DNA of 64,000 bases from Pseudoduganella armeniaca (GCF_003028855.1 NZ_CP028324.1:310001-374000), one strand, 5' to 3'; numbered from the stretch's first letter, positions 7,886 through 17,757 are shown. Program-made: numbers and translations. Notes: generated by a model not told the origin, from the letters alone.

Positions 7886-9307
7886 ATGGAACAACAACTG
7901 AACTACAACTACAAGGTCGTGAAGCAGTTCGCGATCGCGACCGTAGTGTGGGGCATCATCGGCATGCTGGTCGGCGTCATCATCGCCGCCCAGCTGGCGT
8001 GGCCCGCACTGAACTTCGACATTCCCTGGCTGACGTATGGCCGCCTGCGCCCGCTGCACACCAATGGCGTCATCTTCGCGTTCGGCATCAGCGGCCTGTT
8101 CGCGACCTCGTACTACGTGGTGCAGCGAACCTGCCAGGTGCGCCTGTTCTCGGACAAGCTGGCCGCCTTCACCTTCTGGGGCTGGCAAGCGGTGATCCTG
8201 TCGGCCGTGATCACACTGCCGATGGGCCTCACGCGCGGCAAGGAATACGCCGAACTGGAATGGCCGATCACGATCCTCATCGCCATCGTCTGGATCGCGT
8301 ATGCCATCGTCTTCTTCGGCACCATCATCAAGCGCAAGGTCAAGCACATCTACGTGGCCAACTGGTTCTTCGGCGGCTACATCCTGGCCGTGACGATCCT
8401 GCACGTAGTGAACGGCATGAGCATGCCGGCATCGCTGACCAAGTCGTATTCGATGTACACCGGGGTGCAGGACGCGATGATCCAGTGGTGGTACGGCCAC
8501 AATGCCGTCGGCTTCATCCTGACCGCCGGCTACCTGGGCATGGTGTACTACTTCATCCCGAAACAGGCCGAGCGCCCCGTGTATTCGTATCGCCTGTCGA
8601 TCGTGCACTTCTGGGCCCTGATCTTCACCTACATGTGGGCCGGTCCGCACCACCTGCACTACACCGCGCTGCCCGACTGGACGCAGTCGCTGGGCATGGT
8701 GTTCTCGCTGATCCTGCTGGCACCGTCGTGGGGCGGCATGATCAACGGCATCATGACCCTGTCGGGCGCCTGGCACAAGCTGCGCACCGATCCGATCCTG
8801 AAGCTGATGATCGTCTCGCTGTCGTTCTACGGCATGGCCACGTTCGAAGGCCCGATGATGTCGATTAAAACCGTCAACTCGCTGTCGCACTACACCGACT
8901 GGGGCATCGCCCACGTCCACGGCGGCGCACTGGGCTGGGTCGGCTTCATCACGATGGGCTCCATCTACTACCTGCTGCCGCGCCTGGCCGGTCGCGAAAA
9001 AATGTACAGCACCCGCCTGATCGACCTGCACTTCTGGGTCGCCACCATCGGCATCGTCCTGTACATCGCCGCGATGTGGATCGCCGGTGTCATGCAGGGC
9101 CTGATGTGGCGCGCGGTGAACCCGGACGGCACCCTGACCTACACGTTCGTGGAAAGCGTCAAGGCAACGTATCCGTACTACGTGGTGCGCTTCGTCGGCG
9201 GTGCGATGTACCTGACCGGCATGATCATCATGGGCTACAACACCTTCATGACCCTGCGCGGTCGCGAAACCCCGGTGGCCGTCATCCCGGAACTCAAGGC
9301 GGCGTAA
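7886..9307 (+). CDS. ccoN: cbb3-type cytochrome c oxidase subunit I
   Basis: The catalytic subunit, 473 residues and about 12 membrane helices. It holds haem b and the haem b3-CuB site where oxygen is reduced and protons are pumped. The histidine ligands are visible in the expected blocks: RPLHTNGVIFAFG, YGHNAVGF, AGPHHLHYTALPDW and DWGIAHVHGGALGWVGF. Start 7886 (MEQQLNYNYKVV) gives the usual family length; an in-frame TTG at 7847 would add 13 unlikely residues and overlap the predicted -10 box. First gene of the ccoNOQP operon. Confidence 0.96.
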   Translation: MEQQLNYNYKVVKQFAIATVVWGIIGMLVGVIIAAQLAWPALNFDIPWLTYGRLRPLHTNGVIFAFGISGLFATSYYVVQRTCQVRLFSDKLAAFTFWGWQAVILSAVITLPMGLTRGKEYAELEWPITILIAIVWIAYAIVFFGTIIKRKVKHIYVANWFFGGYILAVTILHVVNGMSMPASLTKSYSMYTGVQDAMIQWWYGHNAVGFILTAGYLGMVYYFIPKQAERPVYSYRLSIVHFWALIFTYMWAGPHHLHYTALPDWTQSLGMVFSLILLAPSWGGMINGIMTLSGAWHKLRTDPILKLMIVSLSFYGMATFEGPMMSIKTVNSLSHYTDWGIAHVHGGALGWVGFITMGSIYYLLPRLAGREKMYSTRLIDLHFWVATIGIVLYIAAMWIAGVMQGLMWRAVNPDGTLTYTFVESVKATYPYYVVRFVGGAMYLTGMIIMGYNTFMTLRGRETPVAVIPELKAA

Positions 9308-9313
9308 GGAGCG

Positions 9314-9934
9314 ATGAAAATGAAATTCTCACATGAGTGGATCGAAAAAAACCCCTGGCTGCTGATCGCCCTCGTCACCCTGGTCGTGTCGGTCGGTGGC
9401 GCGGTGGAGATCGTGCCGCTGTTCTTCCAGAAGTCGACGACGGAACCCGTGGCCGGCCTGACCCACTACACGCCGCTGCGCCTGGCGGGCCGCGACATCT
9501 ACGTGCGTGAAGGCTGCTACGCCTGCCACTCGCAGATGGTGCGCCCGTTCCGCGCCGAGACCGAACGCTATGGCCACTACTCGGTGGCCGGCGAGTTCGT
9601 GTTCGACCGCCCGTTCCAGTGGGGCTCCAAGCGCACGGGTCCCGACCTGGCGCGCGTGGGTGGCCGCTACAGCGACGAATGGCACCGCACGCACCTGCAG
9701 AACCCGCGTGACGTGGTGCCGGAATCGAACATGCCCGGCTACCCGTGGCTGGCCAAGACGAAGCTGGACGCGCAAGGCATCGTGCCGAAGCTGCGTGCGC
9801 TGCAGCGCCTGGGCGACGGCTACACGGAGGCGGAAATCGCCGCCGCGCCGGCCGAGCTGACGGACAAGACCGAAGAAGACGCGCTGATCGCCTACCTGCA
9901 GGGCCTCGGCACGCTGATCAAGTCGAGGAATTAA
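9314..9934 (+). CDS. ccoO: cbb3 oxidase subunit II, monohaem cytochrome c
   Basis: A 206-residue membrane-anchored cytochrome c that carries electrons from CcoP to CcoN. One N-terminal membrane helix (~16-35) is followed by a periplasmic domain with the haem-binding motif C68-Y-A-C71-H72 in GCYACHSQMVRPF. The later ESNMPGYPWL block supplies the likely axial methionine. The ATG at 9314 is preceded by AAGGAG, 6 bp after the ccoN stop. Length and motif order match CcoO closely. Confidence 0.96.
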   Translation: MKMKFSHEWIEKNPWLLIALVTLVVSVGGAVEIVPLFFQKSTTEPVAGLTHYTPLRLAGRDIYVREGCYACHSQMVRPFRAETERYGHYSVAGEFVFDRPFQWGSKRTGPDLARVGGRYSDEWHRTHLQNPRDVVPESNMPGYPWLAKTKLDAQGIVPKLRALQRLGDGYTEAEIAAAPAELTDKTEEDALIAYLQGLGTLIKSRN

Positions 9935-9936
9935 TC

Positions 9937-10101
9937 ATGGCGATCGAGCATATTTTTGACAGCGCCAGCAGCGTCATGACGGTGGTTTCGTTCATCACGT
10001 TTGCCGGCATCTGGGCCTGGGCCTGGTCCAAGTCCAAGCAAGACGACTTCGCACAAGCCGCGCAACTGCCGTTCGCGGACGAGGAGAAACAAGATGTCTG
10101 A
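9937..10101 (+). CDS. ccoQ: cbb3 oxidase small subunit CcoQ/FixQ
   Basis: A 54-residue protein (MAIEHIFDSASSVMTVVSFI at its start) with one transmembrane helix and a charged C-terminal tail ending EEKQDV. The W-A-W-A-W-SKSKQDDF pattern after the helix is typical of CcoQ/FixQ, which stabilises the oxidase and the CcoP interaction. It starts 2 bp after ccoO and its stop overlaps the ccoP start by 8 nt, so ccoO-Q-P are translationally coupled. Confidence 0.93.
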   Translation: MAIEHIFDSASSVMTVVSFITFAGIWAWAWSKSKQDDFAQAAQLPFADEEKQDV

Positions 10102-11008
10102 CTTCACCAATAACTTCTGGAACCTGTACATCGTCGTGCTGACGGTACTGGGCGTGCTCGGTTGCGCCGTGCTGCTGTACTCGCAGTCGAAGTACAAGGT
10201 CGCCAAGCACAATGGCCCGGTGGGCACCACCGGCCACGTCTGGGACGAGGACCTGACGGAACTGAACACCCCCATGCCGCGCTGGTGGATGTGGATGTTC
10301 TACCTGACGATCGTGTTCGGCATCGCCTACCTGTTCCTGTATCCGGGCCTGGGTTCGTATGCCGGCAAGCTGGGTTGGAATTCGGCCAAGGAATACAAGG
10401 CCGAACTGGCCAAGGCCGACAGCGAATACGGTCCCCTGTTCGAGAAATACCGCCAGCAGGACCTGAAGGCCGTCGCGGCCGATCCGCAAGCGCACGCCAT
10501 CGGCGAGCGCCTGTTCCTGACCTACTGCGCGCAGTGCCACGGCTCCGACGCGCGCGGCAACAAGGGCTTCCCGAACCTGACGGACAAGGACTGGCTGCAC
10601 GGCGGCGCGCCCGAGACCATCAAGCAGACCATCATGAACGGCCGCCACGGCGTGATGCCGGCCATGGGCGCCGCGCTGGGCTCGGACAAGGACATCGAGA
10701 ACGTCGCGCACTACGTGCTGAGCCTGTCGGGCAGCGCCGCGTCGGATCCGATCAAGAGCGTGTTCGGCAAATCGAAGTTCTCGGCCTGCATGGCCTGCCA
10801 CGGCGCCGGCGGCGTCGGCAACCAGGCGATGGGCGCGCCGAACCTGTCGGACAAGACGTGGCTCTACGGCGGCAGCGCCGAGACCATCATGGAAACGATC
10901 CGCAAGGGCCGCGACAACACGATGCCCGCGTTTGGCGACTTCCTGGGCGAATCCAAGGTCCACGTGCTGTCCGCCTACGTGTGGAGCCTGTCGAACGAAA
11001 CGAAGTAA
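10094..11008 (+). CDS. ccoP: cbb3 oxidase subunit III, dihaem cytochrome c
   Basis: A 304-residue dihaem cytochrome c, the electron entry point of the oxidase. There are two N-terminal membrane helices (~10-29 and ~58-80). The two CxxCH motifs are CAQCHG and CMACHG, and each is followed by a Met-containing block (HGVMPAMGAALG and DNTMPAFGDFLG). The sequence WDEDLTELNTPMPRWW between the helices is a CcoP signature. The start at 10094 overlaps ccoQ. The length is typical. Confidence 0.96.
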   Translation: MSDFTNNFWNLYIVVLTVLGVLGCAVLLYSQSKYKVAKHNGPVGTTGHVWDEDLTELNTPMPRWWMWMFYLTIVFGIAYLFLYPGLGSYAGKLGWNSAKEYKAELAKADSEYGPLFEKYRQQDLKAVAADPQAHAIGERLFLTYCAQCHGSDARGNKGFPNLTDKDWLHGGAPETIKQTIMNGRHGVMPAMGAALGSDKDIENVAHYVLSLSGSAASDPIKSVFGKSKFSACMACHGAGGVGNQAMGAPNLSDKTWLYGGSAETIMETIRKGRDNTMPAFGDFLGESKVHVLSAYVWSLSNETK

Positions 11009-11032
11009 TCAGAAAGCGCTGAAGGCCGTATC

Positions 11033-12424
11033 ATGAACGCCCCCGAGCCCCAGGTCATCCGGATGTACGAAGCGCGGCAGGAGATCTACCCGCGCGAAGC
11101 CAAGGGACGCTACGCCAGCCTGCGCTGGCTCTGCGTCTGGCTCACGCAGCTGGCCTTCTATGGCCTGCCATGGCTGACCTGGAACGGTCGCCAGGCCGTG
11201 CTGTTCGATCTCACGACGCGCAAGTTCTATCTGTTTGGCCTGGTGCTGTGGCCGCAGGACTTCATCTACCTGGCCGCGCTCTTGATCATCTGCGCCTGGC
11301 TGCTGTTCCTCGTCACCGCGGTGGCGGGGCGGGTGTGGTGCGGCTTCGCCTGCCCGCAGACGGTCTACACGGAGATCTTCCTGTGGATCGAGCGCAAGAT
11401 CGAAGGACCGCGCAGCGCGCGCATGGCACTGGCCAAGCAGGGCCCGTCGCTGCGGAAGTTCTCGAAGCGCACGGCCAAGCACCTGGCCTGGGGCCTGGTG
11501 GCGCTGTGGACGGGCTTTACGTTCGTCGGCTACTTCACCCCGATCAAGGTGCTGGGCGCCGAGTCGTTCACCCTGGCGTTCGGTCCGTGGGAATGGTTCT
11601 GGGTGCTGTTCTACGCCCTGGCCACCTACGGCAACGCCGGCTGGCTGCGCGAGCAGGTGTGCAAGTACATGTGCCCGTACGCCCGCTTCCAGAGCTCGAT
11701 GTTCGACCGCGACACCCTGATCGTCACGTACGACGCCAAGCGCGGCGAACCGCGCGGCAAGGTAGCGAAGGACACTGGCCTGAGCGTCAACGGCGGCTCC
11801 TGCATCGACTGCACCATGTGCGTGCAGGTGTGCCCGACCGGCATCGACATCCGCAACGGCCTGCAGTACGAATGCATCGGCTGCGCCGCCTGCGTGGACG
11901 CGTGCAACAGCGTGATGGACAAGGTCGAGCAGCCGCGTGGCCTGATCCGCTACAGCACCGACCGCGCGCTGGCGACCGGCATGTCGGCGCAGGACATCCG
12001 CCGCCGCGCCATGCGCCCGCGCGTGTTGATCTACACCGCCGGCCTGCTGCTGGTCGTGATCGCCGTGGCCAGCTCGCTGGTCCTGCGAACGCCGTTGAAG
12101 ATGGACGTGATCCGCGACCGCGGTTCGATGGGGCGCGAGGTCGACGGCGGCGCGATCGAGAACGTGTATCGCCTGCAGATCATGAACACCACCGAACAGC
12201 CGCACCGCTACCGCATCGTGGCCGCCGGCCTGCCGGGCCTGGTGCTGGCGACGACGGACGAGGTGACGCTGGCCGGCACCGAAACGCGCGCCGTGCCGAT
12301 CCGCCTGCGCGCGCCGCATGGCGCCGGCCAGGCCGGGTCGAACAAGATCACCGTGCAATTGACGGCGCTGGACGATCCCGCCCTGACGGTCAAGGAAACC
12401 GCGGTCTTCATCGTGCCGCGCTAG
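11033..12424 (+). CDS. ccoG: cbb3 oxidase accessory polyferredoxin CcoG
   Basis: A 463-residue membrane iron-sulfur protein that acts as a Cu(II) reductase during oxidase assembly. Several N-terminal membrane helices precede WCGFACPQTVYTEIF (C103/C107 region). A ferredoxin-like domain starts near residue 257 with CIDCTMCVQVCPTG and continues with YECIGCAACVDACN, giving two [4Fe-4S] sites. The C-terminal third is a periplasmic Ig-like FixG domain. It lies 24 bp after ccoP and 9 bp before ccoH, in the order ccoNOQP-GH common in proteobacteria. Confidence 0.94.
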   Translation: MNAPEPQVIRMYEARQEIYPREAKGRYASLRWLCVWLTQLAFYGLPWLTWNGRQAVLFDLTTRKFYLFGLVLWPQDFIYLAALLIICAWLLFLVTAVAGRVWCGFACPQTVYTEIFLWIERKIEGPRSARMALAKQGPSLRKFSKRTAKHLAWGLVALWTGFTFVGYFTPIKVLGAESFTLAFGPWEWFWVLFYALATYGNAGWLREQVCKYMCPYARFQSSMFDRDTLIVTYDAKRGEPRGKVAKDTGLSVNGGSCIDCTMCVQVCPTGIDIRNGLQYECIGCAACVDACNSVMDKVEQPRGLIRYSTDRALATGMSAQDIRRRAMRPRVLIYTAGLLLVVIAVASSLVLRTPLKMDVIRDRGSMGREVDGGAIENVYRLQIMNTTEQPHRYRIVAAGLPGLVLATTDEVTLAGTETRAVPIRLRAPHGAGQAGSNKITVQLTALDDPALTVKETAVFIVPR

Positions 12425-12433
12425 GAGAATGCA

Positions 12434-12949
12434 ATGGATACCGCACTGAAAATGAGCCCGCCCTGGTACACGCAACGCTGGCCCTGGCTGTTGATGGCCG
12501 GTCCCGCGATCGTGCTGGCCGCCTGCGGCTACACGGGCTGGATCGCGTTCTCGCAGCAGGATGCGCTGGTGGTCGGCGATTATTACAAGAAGGGCAAGGC
12601 GATCAACCAGGACCTGCGGCGCGACCGCGCGGCCGCGGCGCTGGGTTTAAGCGTGGCCGTGCGCTACGACGCCGCCGACGGCAAGCTGGCCGGGCGCGTC
12701 ATGGCGCGCGATACCGCCGCCATCCACGGCCCGGTACTGCTGCACCTGGCCCATGCGACGCAGCCGGACAAGGACATCCGCCTGCTGCTGCGCCCGGACG
12801 CGGACGGCGCCTTCAGCATCGGCCTGCCGATGCTCGAGCGCAGCCGCTGGGTGGTACTGGTGGAGGACGACCACAAGACGTGGCGGCTGGAGGGTACGTG
12901 GCTCTGGCCCATGGAGCGCGACATCACGCTACGCGCCGCCGCGGAGTAA
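12434..12949 (+). CDS. ccoH: FixH/CcoH-type cbb3 assembly protein
   Basis: A 171-residue protein with one N-terminal membrane helix (RWPWLLMAGPAIVLAACGY) and a periplasmic beta-rich domain. The block DYYKKGKAINQDLRRDRAAA just after the helix is the FixH/CcoH signature. CcoH is a stable partner of the cbb3 oxidase that helps incorporate CcoN. AGGAGAATGCA before the ATG at 12434 gives a good ribosome-binding site. It is the last gene of the oxidase operon and converges on fnr with a palindromic element between them. Confidence 0.88.
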   Translation: MDTALKMSPPWYTQRWPWLLMAGPAIVLAACGYTGWIAFSQQDALVVGDYYKKGKAINQDLRRDRAAAALGLSVAVRYDAADGKLAGRVMARDTAAIHGPVLLHLAHATQPDKDIRLLLRPDADGAFSIGLPMLERSRWVVLVEDDHKTWRLEGTWLWPMERDITLRAAAE

Positions 12950-12958
12950 GACAACACC

Positions 12959-13012
12959 GGGGACAGGCACCGATTTTCAGGCCGGGAGACCTGAAAATCG
13001 GTGCCTGTCCCC
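12959..13012. repeat. Palindromic element, GGGGACAGGCACC subfamily, copy 1
   Basis: A perfect 23-bp inverted repeat (12959-12981 / 12990-13012) with an 8-nt loop. The outer arm GGGGACAGGCACCGAT is shared with the copy at 17134-17188. The inner arm (TTTCAGG) differs but remains self-complementary. It fills the gap between the convergent ccoH and fnr genes, 9 bp from one stop codon and 5 bp from the other. Confidence 0.9.
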
Positions 13013-13017
13013 AGGGG

Positions 13018-13776
13018 TCATGCGCAGGTTTCGGTCCCGGCCGTGATGGCCTTCAGCCGCGGGAGATCGAGCACCTGCAGTTCACGATTGCTGACAGTGA
13101 GCAGGCCCAGTTTCTTGAACTTGTTCAGCAGGCGGCTGATGCTCTCGATGGTCAGGCCCAGGTAGTTGCCGATGTCCTCGCGCGACATGCGCAGCTGGAA
13201 CGCCGTGGCCGAGTAGCCGCGTGCCTCGTAGCGCGAGGCCAGATTGACGAGGAAGGCGGCGAAGCGCTGCGTCGCCTGCATATTGCCGAGCAAGAGCATG
13301 ACGCTCTGTTCACGCGTGATCTCCTGGCTCATCATGCGGTGGAAATGGCGCAGCAAGGTCGGCATGTCGACCAGCAGCTGTTCCAGGCTGGAGAACGGGA
13401 TCTCGCACACTTCCGAATCTTCCAGCGCCATCGCGCTGCAATAGTGCTTGTCGGTGCTGATCGCGTCCATGCCCAGCAGTTCGCCGCCCATCTGGAAGCC
13501 CGTCACCTGCTCCTCGCCGCCGGCGTTGATCTGGTAAGTCTTGAAGTGGCCCAGGCGAATGGCGTACAGGCTCGTAAATGGATCGCCGATATGGAACAGC
13601 ACGTCGCCCTTGGTGACCTTGCGACGGCGGCCGATGATCTTGTCCAGCTTGTCCATATCGCCCATGTCGAGCCCCATCGGCAGGCACAGCTGGTGCATGC
13701 TGCAGGTCGCGCAACGGGCTTTCAGCACGTCAATTGTCGTCCCGGGTAGCGTATAGGAAGGAACTGCTTGCATCAT
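13018..13776 (-). CDS. fnr: Fnr/Anr oxygen-sensing transcription regulator
   Basis: A 252-residue Crp/Fnr regulator. C22, C25 and C31 (CATCSMHQLC) plus C113 (DKHYCSAM) match the four ligands of the oxygen-labile [4Fe-4S] cluster of E. coli FNR. The C-terminal helix-turn-helix has E211-S-I-S214-R215, the residues that read TTGAT. It therefore fits the two perfect FNR boxes upstream of aer-hemN and ccoN. I chose the ATG at 13776 (adjacent ATG at 13773), with GAGG ahead of it, over the upstream GTG at 13803. The gene is convergent with ccoH. No FNR box is seen in its own upstream region. Confidence 0.93.
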   Translation of the reverse strand: MMQAVPSYTLPGTTIDVLKARCATCSMHQLCLPMGLDMGDMDKLDKIIGRRRKVTKGDVLFHIGDPFTSLYAIRLGHFKTYQINAGGEEQVTGFQMGGELLGMDAISTDKHYCSAMALEDSEVCEIPFSSLEQLLVDMPTLLRHFHRMMSQEITREQSVMLLLGNMQATQRFAAFLVNLASRYEARGYSATAFQLRMSREDIGNYLGLTIESISRLLNKFKKLGLLTVSNRELQVLDLPRLKAITAGTETCA

Positions 13777-14007
13777 TTGTACATCCTCTGTCAATTGGCC
13801 CACAGTGTACTGTAACCAGATGGCGTCAGGGTCGTTCCTTATTGGTTTGCTACGGTAATTCAGTCGGAATTGCGCGACAGCACTAACAGGCTGTACAGTT
13901 CAGATGCCAGGGCAATAAAAAGCAGGCTGGTGTGGCCACCCGAACAGTCTCGGGCTTATGATGCATGCATACTACTAAGCACCACCGGCACGCCGATGCG
14001 AGGGGGG

Positions 14008-17000
14008 ATGAAACCGCTGGGTATCAAGGCCAAGGTCGCGCTCGCGACCACGCTGACGTCGATCGTCACGATCGCGCTTGTCACTGCGCTGCAGGCGCAG
14101 CGCATGCGTGACGATTTTACACGCGTGCTGTTTGCCCAGCAGGATGCCCTCGTCGCCCGCACCGCGCAGGAGCTGGACGACAAGCTGGTCATGCTGCGCG
14201 AGATCGTCGGCCAGTCCGTGCGCTACCAGCCGCGCGACCTGTGCACCAACCCGGCCGGTCTGCGCGGCTTCTACGAAAACCGTGCCGTGCTGACGCTGTT
14301 CGACGACGTACTGGTCGTCAGCCCGCAAGGCATCATCATCGCCGACATTCCCGCGCTGCCCAACCGCCCCGGCGTCAGCGTGGCCGACCGGGCCTATTTC
14401 CACCGCGTGCTGGCCGAACGGCTGCCGCTGATCGCCGAACCGGTGATCGGGCGCGCAGGTAAGCGTCCCATCGTGCAGATGGTCGCGCCGGTGCTGGGCG
14501 ACGAAGGCGAGGTGCGCTGCGTCGTCATCGGCGTATTGCGCCTGTACAAGGACAACCTGCTGGGTCACCTGCGCACGGCCAAGGTGGGGCGCACCGGCTT
14601 CTTCTATGCTGTCACGCGCGATGCGAAGCCCGTCTACGTGCTGCATCCGCAAGTGGATCGGCTGATGAAGCCGCGCCCGCAGGGGGCTCGATCGCGATGA
14701 CGAGGGCGCTGAACGAAGGATTCGAGGGCACGCTCATCGGCAACAATGCGGACGGCGTGCGCATGCTGACCAGCGTCAAGCAGCTCAAGGCCGTGCCGTG
14801 GATCCTCGCGGCCGCCCTGCCGGAGGACGAGGCCTTCGCGCCCTTCGCCGGCATGCAGCTGCGCCTGGCGTTGTGGGCGACGCTGGCCTCGCTCGTCGCC
14901 GCGGCCATCATCGCGCTCGTCACGTCGCGCCTGATGTCGCCGCTGGTGCGGCTGCGCGACAAAATCCGCGCACTGCGCAACGCGCCGCAGGACTATGTGC
15001 CGCTGCAGGTCAGGGCGCGCGACGAAATCGGCGAACTGACCTTGTCGTTCAACGACTTGATGGCGCAGCGCCACGCGGCGGACGAGCGCGCCCAGGCCCT
15101 GCTGGCCGAGCTGGAAGCGCGGGCCGCCGAACTGGAACGCGAACGCGACCGCGCCGAACGCGCCAACCGGGCCAAGAGCGATTTCGTCGCCAACATGAGC
15201 CACGAGATCCGCACGCCGATGAACGCCGTGCTGGGCATGGCCTACCTGTTGCAGAACACGTCGCTGACGGCGCAGCAGCGCAAGTACCTGAACATGATCC
15301 GCACGGCCGGGGATTCCCTGATGGGCATCCTGAACGACGTGCTGGATTTCTCCAAGATCGAGGCCGAGCGGATGGAGCTGTCGCCGGTCGAGTTCGACCT
15401 GGACGAATCGATGAGCACCCTGGCCACGACGATGACGATGAACGCGGGCGACAAGGAACTCGAACTGGCCATCGTCGTGGCGCCGGACGTGCCGCGCCTG
15501 TTGCGCGGCGACGCGCTGCGCCTGCAGCAGGTGCTCGTCAACCTGGCCGGCAATGCGATCAAGTTCACGCAGCAGGGCGAGGTGGTCGTGCAGGTCGACG
15601 TGGCGCGGCGCGACGAGGGCCGGGCCGTGCTGCGCTTCGAGGTGCGCGACACCGGCATGGGCATGAGCCCGGAACAGCTGAGCCACCTGTTCCAGGCGTT
15701 CACGCAGGGCGACGAGAGCATCACGCGGCGCTTCGGCGGCACCGGGTTGGGCCTGACGATTACGCGCCGGCTGATCGAGCTGATGGGCGGCAAGATCGAA
15801 GTGCGCAGCGCGCCGGGCGAGGGCAGCAGCTTCTGGTTCGAGCTGCCGTTCGACCTGGTGCTGCACCGCGAGGCACAGCGCCGGCCCGCGCTCGGCCCCT
15901 TGTCCGTGCTGGTGGCCGAGGACAACCGCACCAACCGCGACATGATCGCGCAGCTGATCCGGGCATGGGGCTGGCAGGTCGACCTGGCCGACTCCGGCCC
16001 GGCCGCGCTGGCGCTGTTCCAGCGCAGCATGCGCGGCCACCATCCTTACGACGTGGTGCTGGCGGACTGGCACATGACCGGCCGCGACGGCTTCGCGGCG
16101 GCCCACGCGGTCCGCCAGGCCGCCGATGGCCGGCGCCAGCCCATCGTCGCCATGATCAATGCGTTCGCGCGCGAGCGCCTGGAGGAAATCTCCAACACGC
16201 CGGAAGCGGACGTGGTGCTGGTCAAGCCGATCACCAGTTCGACCCTGTTCGAGGCACTGCACCAGGCCGTGGTCGCCAAGAGCGCCGAGGAGGCAGTACT
16301 GCCGGACGACATTCGCAGCGACCGGCTGGCCGGGTGCCACTTCCTGCTGGTGGAGGACAACCTGCTGAACCAGGCCGTCGCGCGCGGCCTGCTGGAGCAC
16401 GCCGGCGCCACGCTCGACGTCGTCGGCGACGGCCAGCAGGCCGTCGACGTGCTGGGCGCGGAACCGGACCGCTACGACATCGTCCTGATGGACATGCAGA
16501 TGCCCGTGATGGATGGCTTCACGGCCACGTCGATCGTGCGCAAGGAGCTCAAACTCGAGCTGCCCGTCATCGCGATGACGGCCGGGGTGCTGGCCTCGGA
16601 GCGGGACCGCTGCGTGGCAGCCGGCATCACCGACTTCATTGCCAAGCCGGTGGTGGTCGAGGAAATGATGGCCGTGATCGAACGGCACCTGCCGGCCACT
16701 CGCCGCGCCACGCCTGCGCCGGTGCCGGTCGCGGCGCCCGCCGTGCCGGCCGATCCGGCCGAGCCGGTATTCAATATGGACAGCCTGATGCGCGTGATGG
16801 GGCGCGACCCGAAAGGCCGGGCACTGATGTGCCGCATGGTGCAGGGGGCGCTGGAAGGCGGCATGCAGCCGGCCGACGCGGCCGATCGCGCGCTGGCCGA
16901 GGGCCGGCCGCAGGAGGCGGCCAAGATCTTCCATTCATTGCGCGGCGCCATCGGCGTGCTGGGCGCGAAGCGCCTGATCCGCGCGACGATGGATGCCGAG

Positions 17001-17123
17001 ATGGCGATCGGCGAGCGACCCGTGGACGAGCTGGCGCCGTACTTCGCCGCCGTGCGGCAGGAGTTGGAGCAGGTGCTGGAGGCAGGGCGGGAATGGCTGG
17101 CGCAGGCGGAGCCTTGTGCTTGA
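14008..17123 (+). pseudogene. Hybrid sensor histidine kinase, interrupted by a frameshift
   Basis: Two adjacent reading frames make one kinase. Frame one (14008-14700) has an N-terminal membrane helix and a Cache-like periplasmic sensor domain. Frame two (open through 14697-17123) holds the rest of the sensor, a second membrane helix (~58-76 counted from 14697), HAMP, a coiled coil, HisKA (H169 in NMSHEIRTPMN), HATPase (DTGMGMS, GGTGLGLTI), two receiver domains (~400-515 with LADWHM; ~547-660 with LMDMQMP) and a C-terminal Hpt domain (FHSLRGAIG). One extra G in the run at 14682-14686 would join the frames as ...PQGGSIAMTRAL. This could be a real mutation, phase variation or a sequence error. 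Target genes are unknown. Confidence 0.85.
14682..14686 (+). other. Frameshift site, G5 homopolymer
   Basis: Five G residues where six would keep the kinase in frame. With five, translation reads QGARSR and stops at 14698-14700. With six it reads QGGSIAMTRALNEG and continues to 17123. Both sides are clearly parts of the same sensor domain family, which argues against two separate genes. Confidence 0.85.
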
Positions 17124-17133
17124 TGTAACCCCT

Positions 17134-17188
17134 GGGGACAGGCACCGATCTCAGGGCGGTGATCGCCCTGAGATCGGTGCCTGTCCCC
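17134..17188. repeat. Palindromic element, GGGGACAGGCACC subfamily, copy 2
   Basis: A perfect 25-bp inverted repeat (17134-17158 / 17164-17188) with a 5-nt loop. It has the same outer arm as the copy at 12959. The inner arm CTCAGGGCG is different but fully paired. It separates the convergent hybrid kinase and the small membrane protein gene, ending 5 bp before the latter's stop. Confidence 0.9.
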
Positions 17189-17192
17189 GGTG

Positions 17193-17666
17193 CTAAGTCT
17201 TGTCGCGGTGATTGAAGAGGGCCCCCGCCGCCAACCCCACCGCGAACGCCCCATACACCAGCGCCAGCGATTTCTTCGATACCCGCTCCTCATACCCCGG
17301 TTTCAGGCGCTGCGGCGTCAGCTGGTAGTCGACGAAACACGCCGTCGCGGCAGCGGCCGCCGCGGCGGCCGTCGTGCCGGCGATCGACTTGCGATCCAGT
17401 ACCTTGCCCGCGAGCTGCTCGAAGATCGTGGCCCAGAACAGCGAACTGGCGTGATGGATGCCATAGCCGACCAGCGTGTACTTCCAGGACGGCTCGTCGC
17501 GGCGAAATGCCTTGTCGCCCCATAGCCAATGGCTGATCGCGTTCGCACCAGCGAACATGCTGCCGCTTTCCTCGCGCGCACGCAGCGCCAGCGCCGCCGT
17601 CGACGTCAGGCTGGCCAGTGCTCCCGGTACCATGCCCTTCATGACCACTTGCTTCCATTTGTCCAT
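17193..17666 (-). CDS. Small membrane-associated protein of unknown family
   Basis: A 157-residue protein that I do not recognise. It has an Ala/Leu-rich segment near residues 10-30 and others around ~65-90, ~95-113 and ~135-150, so three or four short membrane spans are possible. Conserved-looking blocks are NAISHWLWGD and GYGIHHASSLFWA, whose His/Trp pairs recall small membrane proteins of unknown function in other betaproteobacteria. The ATG at 17666 (MDKWKQVVMKGMVPG) sits behind GGGATAACGCT. It is divergent from the SDR gene at 17758, with about 90 bp between. Confidence 0.7.
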   Translation of the reverse strand: MDKWKQVVMKGMVPGALASLTSTAALALRAREESGSMFAGANAISHWLWGDKAFRRDEPSWKYTLVGYGIHHASSLFWATIFEQLAGKVLDRKSIAGTTAAAAAAAATACFVDYQLTPQRLKPGYEERVSKKSLALVYGAFAVGLAAGALFNHRDKT

Positions 17667-17757
17667 AGCGTTATCCCGTTCGTGTGCGGGAAGCGGTGGC
17701 GACAGTCTTGCCGCGACTTCCCTATACTGTGCATAACCCATCCGAAGAGGGCACCCA

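Noticed and set aside
13804..14007. FNR autoregulation site upstream of fnr
   Set aside because: No TTGAT-N4-ATCAA match or good near-match was found in this gap.
14682..14700. Programmed ribosomal frameshifting in the kinase
   Set aside because: A G5 run alone is not a recognised slippery heptamer, no stimulatory structure is evident next to it, and such control is not known for this family. A mutation or sequence error is simpler.
14634..16934. A 766-codon open frame antisense to the hybrid kinase
   Set aside because: The composition is His/Arg/Gln-rich with no domain, and the plus strand carries all kinase and receiver motifs.
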